Assembly: GCF_000334915.1 (NCBI RefSeq)
Contig: NZ_AMSF01000058.1
Span: 87,728 to 151,727, forward strand
Direction: 5' to 3'
Length of the DNA: 64,000 nt
Origin: Dyella ginsengisoli LA-4
GTDB lineage: Bacteria > Pseudomonadota > Gammaproteobacteria > Xanthomonadales > Rhodanobacteraceae
Shown here piece after piece: positions 7,757-17,619 of this stretch. Made by a program: the position numbers and the translations under genes. A model generated the notes under the pieces. That model was not told the DNA's origin. It was given only the letters and a program-made list of their open reading frames with translations, and did no database searches. Numbering within the stretch: the first letter of the stretch is position 1; each line of letters starts with the position of its first letter.

Positions 7757-9165
7757 CACTCGTGCGCCAGAAAGTCCGGCCAGCGCAGCGCATGGCCATA
7801 CTCGGGCACCGTGACCTGCCAGCCGAGTTGCTGCTGCAAGAGGTCAGCGAAGGTTTGCGCGGCCGACGATTCCCCATGCACCACGAAGGTTTGCGCCGGT
7901 GCTTGAATGAAAGCACGGGCCCAATCCAGCAGCGCCTTCTGGTCGGCATGCGCCGAGAGGCCGTCCACGCTGTGGATCGCCGCACGTACCGGGATGTCCT
8001 CGCCGAAGATGCGTACACGTTCGGCCCCCTCGATCAGGCGCCGGCCAAGCGTCCCCTGCGCCTGGAAACCGGGAAACAAGATGCTGCATTCGCGGCGTGG
8101 CAAGTTGTGGCGCAGGTGGTGCCGGATACGTCCCGCGTCGCACATGCCGCTGGCAGAAATAATGATGGCCCCGGAGCGAATCCGGTTCAGCGCCATGGAC
8201 TCCTCAGCGCTCGCTGTGAAATCCAGGTACGGGAGGTTCTCGCCGCGCGCGTGCCATCCGGCCAACCGCTTCGCCTGTTCGTCGAACAATTCGAGATGTT
8301 CACGCGTGATGCGTGTGGCCTCGGTGGCCATCGGCGAATCGACAAACACCATTGGACGCTGCAGACGCCCTTCGCAGGTGAGACGATGTAGGTGGTAGAG
8401 CACCTCCTGGGTTCGGCCGACCGCAAAGGCCGGCACGATGACGTTGCCGCCGCGCTCGAACAGGGTTTTCTCGACGATGCCGATCATGTCCGCTTCGGTC
8501 GCCGAGAAATCCTTGTGCCGGCGGTCACCGTAGGTGGACTCGATGACGAGGATGTCGGCTTCCTCAATGGGTGTCGGGTCGCGCAGGATGGGGCGTCCCG
8601 GCTGGCCCAGATCGCCGCTGAACACGATCTTCGTGGGGTAACCGTACTCGGTAATCCACACTTCCACGATGGCCGAACCAAGGATGTGTCCGGCATCACG
8701 AAAGCGGGCGCGCACCCCGACGCGGGGTGCGAACTCCCGGTCGTATTCGATACCTCGTACCTGCTGCAGGCATTCGTGTGCATCCTGCAGGGTATACAGG
8801 GGTGGCGGCACGGTCTTTTCTTTGAGCCGCTTGGCAACCCGCTTGGCATCGCTTTCCTGGATGTGAGCGCTATCGGGCAGCATCACCCCGAGCAGATCAA
8901 CCGTCGCTGGCGTGGCGTAGATGGACCCCTTGAACCCGGCGCGCGTGAGTTTGGGCAATAGCCCGCTGTGGTCGATGTGGGCGTGGGTCAGCAGGACGAA
9001 GTCAATGGACGCCGGGTCGAACGCGAACGGCTCGTGGTTGCGTGCTGCTGCTATACGCCCACCTTGAACCATGCCGCAATCGACCAGGAAGCGGACATTA
9101 GCCGCTTCGACCAGGAAGCACGATCCGGTGACTTCTCGGGCTGCGCCCAAAAAACTGAGTTTCAT
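7756..9165 (-). CDS. Beta-CASP metallo-beta-lactamase-fold hydrolase (RNA-processing type)
   Basis: This is a 469-residue protein of the MBL fold with a beta-CASP insert. The zinc motif HAHIDH is at residues 61-66, motif GDLGQPGRPIL follows the first half, and the beta-CASP region contains VIVPAFAVGRTQEVLYHLH and SGMCDAGRIRHHL. The C-terminus has FVVHGE, the RNase-type final histidine motif. Relatives are RNA endo/exonucleases of the CPSF73-like group. The start at 9163-9165 is chosen because MKLSFLGAAREVTG is the canonical beginning of the family; upstream in-frame residues overlap the preceding gene. It lies 7 bases after the DUF2892 gene. A cellular RNA target is not known, and its place in an efflux operon is unexplained. 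Confidence 0.9.
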   Translation of the reverse strand: MKLSFLGAAREVTGSCFLVEAANVRFLVDCGMVQGGRIAAARNHEPFAFDPASIDFVLLTHAHIDHSGLLPKLTRAGFKGSIYATPATVDLLGVMLPDSAHIQESDAKRVAKRLKEKTVPPPLYTLQDAHECLQQVRGIEYDREFAPRVGVRARFRDAGHILGSAIVEVWITEYGYPTKIVFSGDLGQPGRPILRDPTPIEEADILVIESTYGDRRHKDFSATEADMIGIVEKTLFERGGNVIVPAFAVGRTQEVLYHLHRLTCEGRLQRPMVFVDSPMATEATRITREHLELFDEQAKRLAGWHARGENLPYLDFTASAEESMALNRIRSGAIIISASGMCDAGRIRHHLRHNLPRRECSILFPGFQAQGTLGRRLIEGAERVRIFGEDIPVRAAIHSVDGLSAHADQKALLDWARAFIQAPAQTFVVHGESSAAQTFADLLQQQLGWQVTVPEYGHALRWPDFLAHE

Positions 9166-9172
9166 AGGGCGT

Positions 9173-9376
9173 TCACTCGGGTTTTCGCATCGGGCAAGTG
9201 CTGAGGCCGAGCAGGCGATAGCCAGGACAGCGGCCTGCCAGGCCGGTGAGGAGTGGCATGATTCCAATGAGTCCCAGCCAACGCCAAGATGAGTCCAGCC
9301 ACAATGGGAGACTGAGCAAAATCAGTCCGATGACGATGCGCACAATGCGGTCGAGATTTCCAACGTTGATTTGCAT
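9173..9376 (-). CDS. Small inner membrane protein, DUF2892 (YgaP transmembrane-like)
   Basis: This is a 67-residue protein, MQINVGNLDRIVRIVIGLILLSL, with two hydrophobic helices (about residues 12-28 and 32-46). It ends GRCPGYRLLGLSTCP, the standard pattern of DUF2892 proteins, including the two cysteines. An AAGGAG site lies 6 bases before the ATG. It sits 20 bases after the outer membrane factor gene and 7 bases before the metallo-hydrolase gene, so it belongs to the same transcript. DUF2892 domains often accompany rhodanese or sulfide-related genes, but none is present here. Function unknown. Confidence 0.85.
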   Translation of the reverse strand: MQINVGNLDRIVRIVIGLILLSLPLWLDSSWRWLGLIGIMPLLTGLAGRCPGYRLLGLSTCPMRKPE

Positions 9377-9396
9377 GACGGTCTCCTTTTGTTGAG

Positions 9397-10935
9397 TCAG
9401 CGGCTTGAAAACGCGACGGGGGCGGCAGCGCCCCGCAGCGGATGGGTTGCGGTCGATGCCGTCGTGGATACGTCCCAGCCACCACCAAGGGCCTTGTACA
9501 GCGCCACCAGTTGCACGGCGGCGTTGGTATGCGCGCGTGCGGCTGCGGTTTCGGCCTCGTGCAGACTGCGCTGGGCAGCCAGCAGTTCGACCAGCGCAAT
9601 GTCGCCCGCCGCGTAGCGCGCCTTGGCGTGGCCGTAGCTGGTGCGCGCGGCATCCAGTGCCATACCGCGGCGCTCCAGTGTGTCCAGCCCGCCGTGGTAG
9701 TCGCCAAGCGCGCGCTCGGCATCGCCCAGCGCCGCCAGCACGGCCTGCTCATAGGCCAGCGCGGCCTGTCGCTCGGCCGCCTCGCGTGCCCGAATTTCGG
9801 CTCGCACACGGCCACCGTCGAACAGGCGCCAGGAAATCAGCGGCAGGATGGAAAAACGCGAGCTGGATGCATCGAACCAATCGCCCGTACTGAGCGCTTG
9901 GAACCCGCCGCCGACACCGATGGAGAGTTTGGGGAACAACTCGGCCGTGGCCACGCCGATGTCGGCGGAACTCGCTGCCAGGCGACGTTCCGCAGCCAGC
10001 ACGTCCGGGCGCCGGCGCAGCATCTCTGCGCGCTCGCCCACCGGCAGCGCCCGCAGCGTGCTCGGCGTCAAGGGGCCATCCAGCAGTGCCAGCTCCCGCT
10101 CCGGCGGCGCGCCCAGCAGCACGCCCAGGCTGAGTATCGCGGCGCGCTGACGCGCCTGGATATCCGGGATGAGCGCGTTGACTGCTGTCCATTGGGCGTA
10201 CGCCGCCTCCACGTCGGCGGCCGACGCGTCGCCCAGCGCATGCCGCAGGCGCACCAATTCCAAGGTCTGCTGCAGCGTATCCAGTGTGGCCTGTTGTGCG
10301 TGCAACTCGTAGCGGGCGCCGACGGCGGTGAACCAGGTGCGCGCGACCTCGGCCACGATGCGCATGCGTACGCCCTGCGCCTCGGCTTCGGTCGCCTGCA
10401 GGCGGGCGCTGGCGCCTTCCAGCGCCCGCCGCTTGGCCCCGAACAAGTCGGCCTCCCAGGCCGCGTCGAAGCCCGCGTCGTAGATGGTCTGCGTTGCGTC
10501 AAGGCCGGGGATCGAACCTACGGGCAGGGGTCCGTTCTCGCTTTGACGGCGCCGGTTGACGCTCGCGCCAGCGGCGGCGGTGGGCAATGCCTCGCCGGCC
10601 ACACGATCGCGCAGGGCGCGTGCCTCATCGATGCGTGCCGCAGCCTGGCGCAGATCCAGGTTCTGTGCCAGCGCCGTGGCCATCAGGCGATCGAGGATGG
10701 GATCGTCCAGTGCAGACCACCATTGGCTCAAGTCTGCGGACTGGGATTCGCTTGCCAACGGCAAGCTCCAGCCGCTGCCGACGTCGACCGGCGGCGGCTC
10801 GCGGTAGTCGGGGCCCACGCTTGCGCAGGCAGTCAGCAGCACGCAGGACAGGGCCAGCGCGAGCGGACGCGCGCGCCCAGGGGTCAGGCCGGTGACGGTT
10901 GCGCGAAGAAAGGGAGTGCGGGGCTTGGATTTCAT
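9397..10935 (-). CDS. TolC/NodT-type outer membrane factor lipoprotein
   Basis: This is a 512-residue outer membrane efflux channel of the NodT/OprM group. The signal peptide ends in a lipobox (CVLLTAC, modified Cys at about residue 35). It is followed by VGPDYREPP, the standard start of mature OprM-like proteins, and QWWSALDDPILDRLMATAL. Two repeated coiled-coil/OEP domains follow, as expected. The start MKSKPRTP at 10933-10935 overlaps the stop of the permease gene (ATGA). It completes the tripartite exporter formed with the HlyD protein and the ABC transporter upstream. Substrate not evident. Confidence 0.92.
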   Translation of the reverse strand: MKSKPRTPFLRATVTGLTPGRARPLALALSCVLLTACASVGPDYREPPPVDVGSGWSLPLASESQSADLSQWWSALDDPILDRLMATALAQNLDLRQAAARIDEARALRDRVAGEALPTAAAGASVNRRRQSENGPLPVGSIPGLDATQTIYDAGFDAAWEADLFGAKRRALEGASARLQATEAEAQGVRMRIVAEVARTWFTAVGARYELHAQQATLDTLQQTLELVRLRHALGDASAADVEAAYAQWTAVNALIPDIQARQRAAILSLGVLLGAPPERELALLDGPLTPSTLRALPVGERAEMLRRRPDVLAAERRLAASSADIGVATAELFPKLSIGVGGGFQALSTGDWFDASSSRFSILPLISWRLFDGGRVRAEIRAREAAERQAALAYEQAVLAALGDAERALGDYHGGLDTLERRGMALDAARTSYGHAKARYAAGDIALVELLAAQRSLHEAETAAARAHTNAAVQLVALYKALGGGWDVSTTASTATHPLRGAAAPVAFSSR

Positions 10936-12050
10936 TGCAGGCGTCCTCGGACGAATACGGTGGCCATCGTCAGCGTGGCCAGGGCGATGACCGCCAGCGG
11001 CCACAGGCTGGCGAGAATGTCACCGGGCGGCATGGCCTTGAGAAAGCTGCCTTCGACGATGATGAGGAAGTGGGTCAGCGGAATGGCCTGAGCCAGCCAT
11101 TGCATCATGAGCGGCATGTTTTCCACAGGCGTCGCAAAGCCTGACATCAGCACCGCCGGCACGCCGACGGCGAACGCCCCCAGGATGGCCTGCTGCTGCG
11201 TCATGCTGACCGCGGAAATCATCAGACCGATGCCGACCACCGAGGCGATGAACAGCACCAGGCTGGCAAGCAGGAGTGCAAACGAGCCCGTAAACGGGAT
11301 GCCGAACAGGAAGACGCCCGCGCTGATCATGAACAGGCCCAGCGCGGTGCCAATTGCGAGTGCCGGCAGTGATTTGGAAATGATGATCTCGGGCGTCGAG
11401 GTGGGCGACACCAACAACTGGTCGAAGGTCCCGAGTTCACGTTCGCGCGCGATCGACAGCGAGGTGATGAGCAGCGCGCTGAACAGCGCCAGGATGCCCG
11501 TCAGGCCGGGCACGATGAACCAGCGGTAGACCAGATTCGGGTTGAACCAGTGGCGCACGACGACCGGCGTTGGCGCTTGCGCGTCGGGCACGACCTCGGC
11601 GCCGACATCGGCGGCGATGGTGGACAGATAGGCCACGGTGATCTGCCCAGAGTTGCTGCGCCGGCCATCGACCAGTACCTGCGCGCGGCCACTTTCGCCG
11701 GCGGCGATGGAGCGCGAAAAATCCACCGGGATGGCGAGCGCGGCGATCACCTCGCCACGGTCGATCAGCTCGTGCAGCTGCTGCTGGCTGTCGACATGCC
11801 GGACGTGGGTGATGAAGCGGGCGCTGTCCAGGCGCTGTACCAACTCGTGCGACCACCGCCCCGCATCCTGATCGTAGACGGCGATATCGACGTTGCGCAC
11901 TTCCAGCGTCGCGGCAAAGGCAAACACCAGCAACTGCAGGATCGGCGGCACGAACACCACCATGCGGCTGCGCGGGTCGCGCAGGACGCTGAGTACTTCC
12001 TTGATGAACTGGGCGCGCAGGCGGGTGAACGAGAATGCGGAAGTCAACAT
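10932..12050 (-). CDS. ABC-2 type permease (YbhR-like), second of pair
   Basis: This is a 372-residue ABC-2 permease. The N-terminus reads LRAQFIKEVLSVLRDPRSRMVVFVPPILQLLVFAFA (first membrane helix). A large periplasmic domain follows (about residues 50-175), then five helices in the C-terminal half, including the ERELGTFDQLLVSPTSTPEIIISK motif shared by the YbhR/YhhJ family. It pairs with the permease at 12055-13224 to form a heterodimer. It starts 4 bases after that gene and overlaps the outer membrane factor gene by 4 bases. This architecture exports drugs or small hydrophobic compounds in characterised cases; substrate unknown here. Confidence 0.92.
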   Translation of the reverse strand: MLTSAFSFTRLRAQFIKEVLSVLRDPRSRMVVFVPPILQLLVFAFAATLEVRNVDIAVYDQDAGRWSHELVQRLDSARFITHVRHVDSQQQLHELIDRGEVIAALAIPVDFSRSIAAGESGRAQVLVDGRRSNSGQITVAYLSTIAADVGAEVVPDAQAPTPVVVRHWFNPNLVYRWFIVPGLTGILALFSALLITSLSIARERELGTFDQLLVSPTSTPEIIISKSLPALAIGTALGLFMISAGVFLFGIPFTGSFALLLASLVLFIASVVGIGLMISAVSMTQQQAILGAFAVGVPAVLMSGFATPVENMPLMMQWLAQAIPLTHFLIIVEGSFLKAMPPGDILASLWPLAVIALATLTMATVFVRGRLQ

Positions 12051-12054
12051 CGCG

Positions 12055-13220
12055 TCACTCCAGGTTCTTGCGCGTGGCGCGCTTGGCGATCACGAAGAAC
12101 AGCACCCCGATCGCCGCCATGGCCGCCAGGTTGGGCAGGAACACGGCCCAGATGTCGCCGGCCAGGAACACCGTCTTCAGCGAATCGACGAAGTAACGCG
12201 CCGGAACCAGCCGGGTGATGGCGCGGATCGGTGCCGGCATGGCGTCGATCTCATAAAGAAACCCCGACAACATGAAAGCTGGCAGGAAGCCCGTGAACAG
12301 CGCGATCTGCGCGGCCAGGAACTGGTTGCGTGCCAATGAGGAAATCAGCAGACCCTGACCCAGCGCCGGCACCATGAACACCGCCGACAAGAGCAACAGG
12401 GACAGCAAAGAGCCGCGCATCGGGACGCCGAACACGAACACCGCTAGCGCCGCTGCGCCCAGCGTGGACAGCATGCCGAGCACGAAGTAGGGCAGCAGTT
12501 TGCCGATCAGGATCTCGGCCACCGAGGCCGGCGTGGACAGCACTGCCTCCATGGTGCCGCGCTCCCATTCACGCGCCACCACCAGTGCAGTCAGCATGGT
12601 GCCGATGATGGTCATGACGATGGCGATGGCGCCGGGAATCAGTGCGCGTCGGCTTTCCAGCTCGGGGTTGAACCAGTAGCGCGGCTCCAGCATGATGGAC
12701 TGCGCTGGTGCTCCGACGTCCAGTCCGGCACGCCAGGACTGGACCACGCCACGGGCGTAGTTCTCGACGTAGTTGGCGGTATTGGGGTAGGAGCCATCGG
12801 TGACGATCTGCACCAGCGGCTCGCTGCCACGGAGGGCCAGACGCTGCTCGAAATCTTGCGGGATCACCACGTAGCCGCGCAGGTCGCCTGAGACCAGTTG
12901 GTCGGCCACTTCGCGTCGGTCATGAGCGAAGTGCGTATCCAGGAAGCGGGTGCCCGAAAACGCTGCGGCCAGCGACTGTGCCGATGCGCCGGGTGACTCC
13001 AGGACCACGCCGACACGGACATCCTTCGCATCCAGCGACACCGCATAGGCGAACAGCAGCAGCAACACCACCGGCAGCACGAACGCGATCAGCAGCGTCG
13101 ATGGGTCGCGCAGCGCCTGGTAGCTTTCCTTGGTCACCAGAGCGATCAAGCGCCGCAGATCAAAACGGCGCAAGTCGGTCTGCAGGGGGCCACTCCCGTC
13201 TTTGTGCATTGTGGCGCCGT

Positions 13221-13224
<4 letters not shown>
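12055..13224 (-). CDS. ABC-2 type permease (YbhS-like), first of pair
   Basis: This is a 389-residue ABC-2 permease with the same plan as its neighbour. The first helix is FVLPVVLLLLFAYAVSL, followed by a periplasmic domain of about 150 residues (including LEPRYWFNPELESRRALIPG) and then five helices. The family motif REWERGTMEAVLSTPASVAEILIGKL is present. The gene overlaps the ATPase gene by 4 bases. With the fused ATPase and the second permease it makes one transporter. The two permeases are only distantly alike, as in E. coli ybhS/ybhR. Confidence 0.92.
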
Positions 13225-14993
<1,769 letters not shown>

Positions 14994-14994
14994 T

Positions 14995-16035
14995 TCAACG
15001 CTCCCCCGCCGGGATACGGGTGCCGGCTTTCGCATCGACCTCGATCGTCACCGGCATGCCCTGGCGCAAGGCACTGTCGCTGTCGGCTTCGTCGATGACG
15101 ATGCGCAGGCGGTAGACCAGATCCGTGCGCAAATCCGTCGTCTCCACCGTCTTGGGGGTGAACTCGGCGCGCGGCGAGATGAAGCCGATCTGGCCGCGAT
15201 AGACCTTCTCTGATGAATCGCTTTTGACGCGCACCACAGTACCGGGCGCGATGCGCCCCAAGTCCGACTCGCCCACGTAGGCGCGCACGTAAACCGGCTT
15301 GTCCAGGCTCAGGCTGTAGACCGCGCTCTGGCTTGCGACCATGCTGCCGGGCTCCCGCACTCGTGCGATGACGGTGCCGCTACTGGGCGCCATCAACTCG
15401 GTGTCCGCCAAGGCTGTCGTGGCTTGCGCTGCGGCGGCCTGTGCGGCCGCAAGGCGAGCTTCTGCCGCGGCGATGTCTTCCTTGCGAAAACCTTCGGATG
15501 CTTGCGATAGGGCCGCCTTGGCCGCTTCGACGCCAGCGGTTGCCTGGTCGCGCGCCGTGCGGGCGGCATCGACCGTGCGCTGGCTGCTGGCGCCCGATGC
15601 CAGCAGGCCACTCTGGCGCTGGAAATTGCGCTCGGTCTCGGTGGCGAGCGCCTGGGCCTGCCTGAGGGCTTCGCGCGCCTGGGTGATTTCCTGCGGTCGC
15701 AGGCCGCGGCGCAGCTTGGCCAGTTCCGCCTGCGCCACCTGCACCTGGGCCTGTGCTGCCGCAAGTGCTTCCCGATAGGGTTGCGCGTCAAGCGCCGCCA
15801 GGCGCGCGCCCGCGCTGACGGCATCGCCCTCATCGAAAGCCATTTGCATCACGCGCCCGGGCTGACGGAAGGCCAGTTGCACCTCGCGGATGTCGACGTT
15901 GCCGTAGAGGCGCAATGCATCTTGTTGTCCATGGTCGCGCGACAGCCAGAACGCCAGTGCGCCGCCAAGAGCGAGCACGACGACGGCGATCACGACCCAA
16001 CGGGTTTTCTTGAAGAGGAGGTTTGGAGTTTTCAT
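14995..16035 (-). CDS. HlyD/YbhG-type membrane fusion protein
   Basis: This is a 346-residue periplasmic adaptor. It has one N-terminal membrane anchor (VVIAVVVLALGGALAFWL, about residues 14-31), a lipoyl half (QPGRVMQMAFDEGDAVSAGARLAALD) and a long alpha-helical hairpin rich in AQAQVQVAQAEL and ETERNFQRQ. The second lipoyl half follows (LMAPSSGTVIARVREPGSMV) and then a beta-barrel domain. It joins the ABC transporter to the outer membrane factor. The gene starts 27 bases after the small membrane protein gene and is followed at once by the ATPase gene. Confidence 0.93.
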   Translation of the reverse strand: MKTPNLLFKKTRWVVIAVVVLALGGALAFWLSRDHGQQDALRLYGNVDIREVQLAFRQPGRVMQMAFDEGDAVSAGARLAALDAQPYREALAAAQAQVQVAQAELAKLRRGLRPQEITQAREALRQAQALATETERNFQRQSGLLASGASSQRTVDAARTARDQATAGVEAAKAALSQASEGFRKEDIAAAEARLAAAQAAAAQATTALADTELMAPSSGTVIARVREPGSMVASQSAVYSLSLDKPVYVRAYVGESDLGRIAPGTVVRVKSDSSEKVYRGQIGFISPRAEFTPKTVETTDLRTDLVYRLRIVIDEADSDSALRQGMPVTIEVDAKAGTRIPAGER

Positions 16036-16062
16036 CGATGGGTTTCCGCTGGATAAAGGTGC

Positions 16063-16488
16063 TCAGTGCTCGCGTGCGACCGGCGCATTCGCCGCTGACC
16101 GGCGCCAGGCGATGGCCGCTATGCCAGCCCACACCAACGTGCGCAGCGTCATGGCGACCACCGTGCGTCGCTCCCAGGCGCCACCCAGAGCCACATGCAC
16201 TCCGAAAGCGAGGAACACGAGTGCGGTCGCCACCGTGATGACAATCGCCAACCACGCGGCCCAGCGCCGGCGCATCCACAAGCCGACGCCGGCGACGATG
16301 TAGGCGAACCCGGCCAGAAAATTGAACCAGAGCACGAAGGGCACATAGTGGCCGGCGGCTTGGCGCGCCGCGCCGTCGACAAACAGAACGGCGCCGCCCT
16401 CCCGAAGAGTGAGCAGGCCGAAGCCGATCGCGAGCAGGGAGATCAGCCAGTGCCAGATGCTGCGTTGTGGATGAGTGGTCATCTTCAT
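16063..16488 (-). CDS. Small four-helix inner membrane protein
   Basis: This is a 141-residue membrane protein, MKMTTHPQRSIWHWLISLLAIGFGLLTL, with about four hydrophobic helices (near residues 10-28, 48-68, 75-97 and 108-125). I do not recognise a named family. An ATG two codons downstream (16480-16482) has the better-spaced AAAGG ribosome site and may be the real start. It lies 187 bases after tetR and 27 bases before hlyD, so it is probably co-transcribed with the exporter. Function unknown. Confidence 0.78.
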   Translation of the reverse strand: MKMTTHPQRSIWHWLISLLAIGFGLLTLREGGAVLFVDGAARQAAGHYVPFVLWFNFLAGFAYIVAGVGLWMRRRWAAWLAIVITVATALVFLAFGVHVALGGAWERRTVVAMTLRTLVWAGIAAIAWRRSAANAPVAREH

Positions 16489-16675
16489 GGCCTTTACTTG
16501 ATCGCGGAAACTCCCAAGCCTTCGCCGTCGTCGCGGTGTGCGTGTGCGTTCCGCTGGGCGGTCGGGCTGAGTGTTGAATGACGCGGATTCGCGCTGGAGG
16601 CGCAACGCGATCGCATGACCGTGGTGTGCCTCTCGGCCGACCGGGCAACTGCGTGGCGGCAGGATGGAAGGCGTT

Positions 16676-17284
16676 TCATCGGGTGTGCGTGATGCCACGG
16701 AGATAGATGGCAAACACGGCTGGCGCATCACGACGGATGCGACTGACCTTGCCGGCCAACAGCGACTGCATGACCAGTCCCTGGATCGTGCCGATGAACA
16801 ACACGGCGGCGGCATCTACGTCCAGATCCGCATCCAGGTCGCCTTGGGCCTTGCCTGCCTCCATCAGGCGGCGCAGGCGCTGTTCGTATTGACGGAGCAA
16901 GGTCTGCACCATCCGCTTGGCGAGCGTCTCGCCAGAGCGTTGCAGTTCTCCGAACAGCATGCGCGGCACGCCGGGATGCTTGGCCACGAAGTCGATGTGC
17001 GTCATGAACATGGCTTCGAGTGCCGCGGCAGGAGACGCGGCGCCCTCGGCCGCCTTGTCCACGCGCACCAGCAGACGCTCACCGACCCAGGTCATCGTTG
17101 CCTCCAGGATCGCGTCCTTGGTGGGGAAGTGGCGAAACAGCGCGCCCTGCGTCAAACCCATTCGATCGGCGATGGCCGTGGTCGTGATTTCGGCCGGGTT
17201 TTGCTCCGCGGCCAAGTCCACCACCGCTTGCACTGTGGCAGCACGCCGCTCTTCAGCGGACAGATGTTGAGGACGTTCGCTCAC
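16676..17284 (-). CDS. TetR/AcrR-family repressor of the cargo operons
   Basis: This is a 202-residue TetR-type regulator. The N-terminal helix-turn-helix is complete (PAEITTTAIADRMGLTQGALFRHFPTKDAILEAT, about residues 29-62) and the ligand domain follows. The GTG start at 17282-17284 has a GGAG site 9 bases upstream. The gene is divergent from phaC and heads the exporter run. Both promoters carry the same 11-base element, TAAGTNACTTA, close after the -10 box. The simplest reading is that this protein represses itself, the exporter genes and the PHB operon, and is released by a small hydrophobic ligand. The ligand is unknown. Confidence 0.92.
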   Translation of the reverse strand: MSERPQHLSAEERRAATVQAVVDLAAEQNPAEITTTAIADRMGLTQGALFRHFPTKDAILEATMTWVGERLLVRVDKAAEGAASPAAALEAMFMTHIDFVAKHPGVPRMLFGELQRSGETLAKRMVQTLLRQYEQRLRRLMEAGKAQGDLDADLDVDAAAVLFIGTIQGLVMQSLLAGKVSRIRRDAPAVFAIYLRGITHTR

Positions 17285-17302
17285 CGATCAGACTCCATAA
17301 AG

Positions 17303-17348
17303 TAAGTGACTTATTACTATCCTAACATGCAAAACATCCGCGTCGCAA
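17303..17348 (-). promoter_or_regulatory. tetR promoter with TetR operator
   Basis: On the minus strand a -35-like TTGCGA (17343-17348), an 18-base spacer and a -10-like TAGGAT (17319-17324) are followed 5 bases later by the near-palindrome TAAGTCACTTA (17303-17313). The region GATAGTAATAAGTNACTTAC is shared, except for one base, with the phaC promoter, where it has the same distance from the -10 box. Binding of the regulator is inferred. Confidence 0.75.
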
Positions 17349-17556
17349 GATCGGGAATACGGTTCATCGCATGGGAAAGGATGGTTCCTGCCCCATCCAT
17401 GGATCGTGGCCAAGTGAGCTGACGAGACCCAGGAAGCGAACACACTCCTCTGGCACATCATGAGTAATCGGTCGGCAGGTCGGCCACCCCAGTCAGAGCA
17501 AGAGAAGCGGTTTCGTTCGAGCGAAGGCGGAAATCCCCCGGGCGTTCTTCAAGGCT

Positions 17557-17600
17557 TTGCATCTTTTCCCGTAGGCATTATGATAGTAATAAGTTACTTA
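17557..17600 (+). promoter_or_regulatory. phaC promoter with TetR operator
   Basis: TTGCAT (17557-17562), a 16-base spacer and TATGAT (17579-17584) form a sigma-70-type promoter. The near-palindrome TAAGTTACTTA at 17590-17600 covers the expected start of transcription, so a bound repressor would block the polymerase. It is the same element as in front of tetR. Confidence 0.78.
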
Positions 17601-17619
17601 CAACATCGGAAGACCAGAG

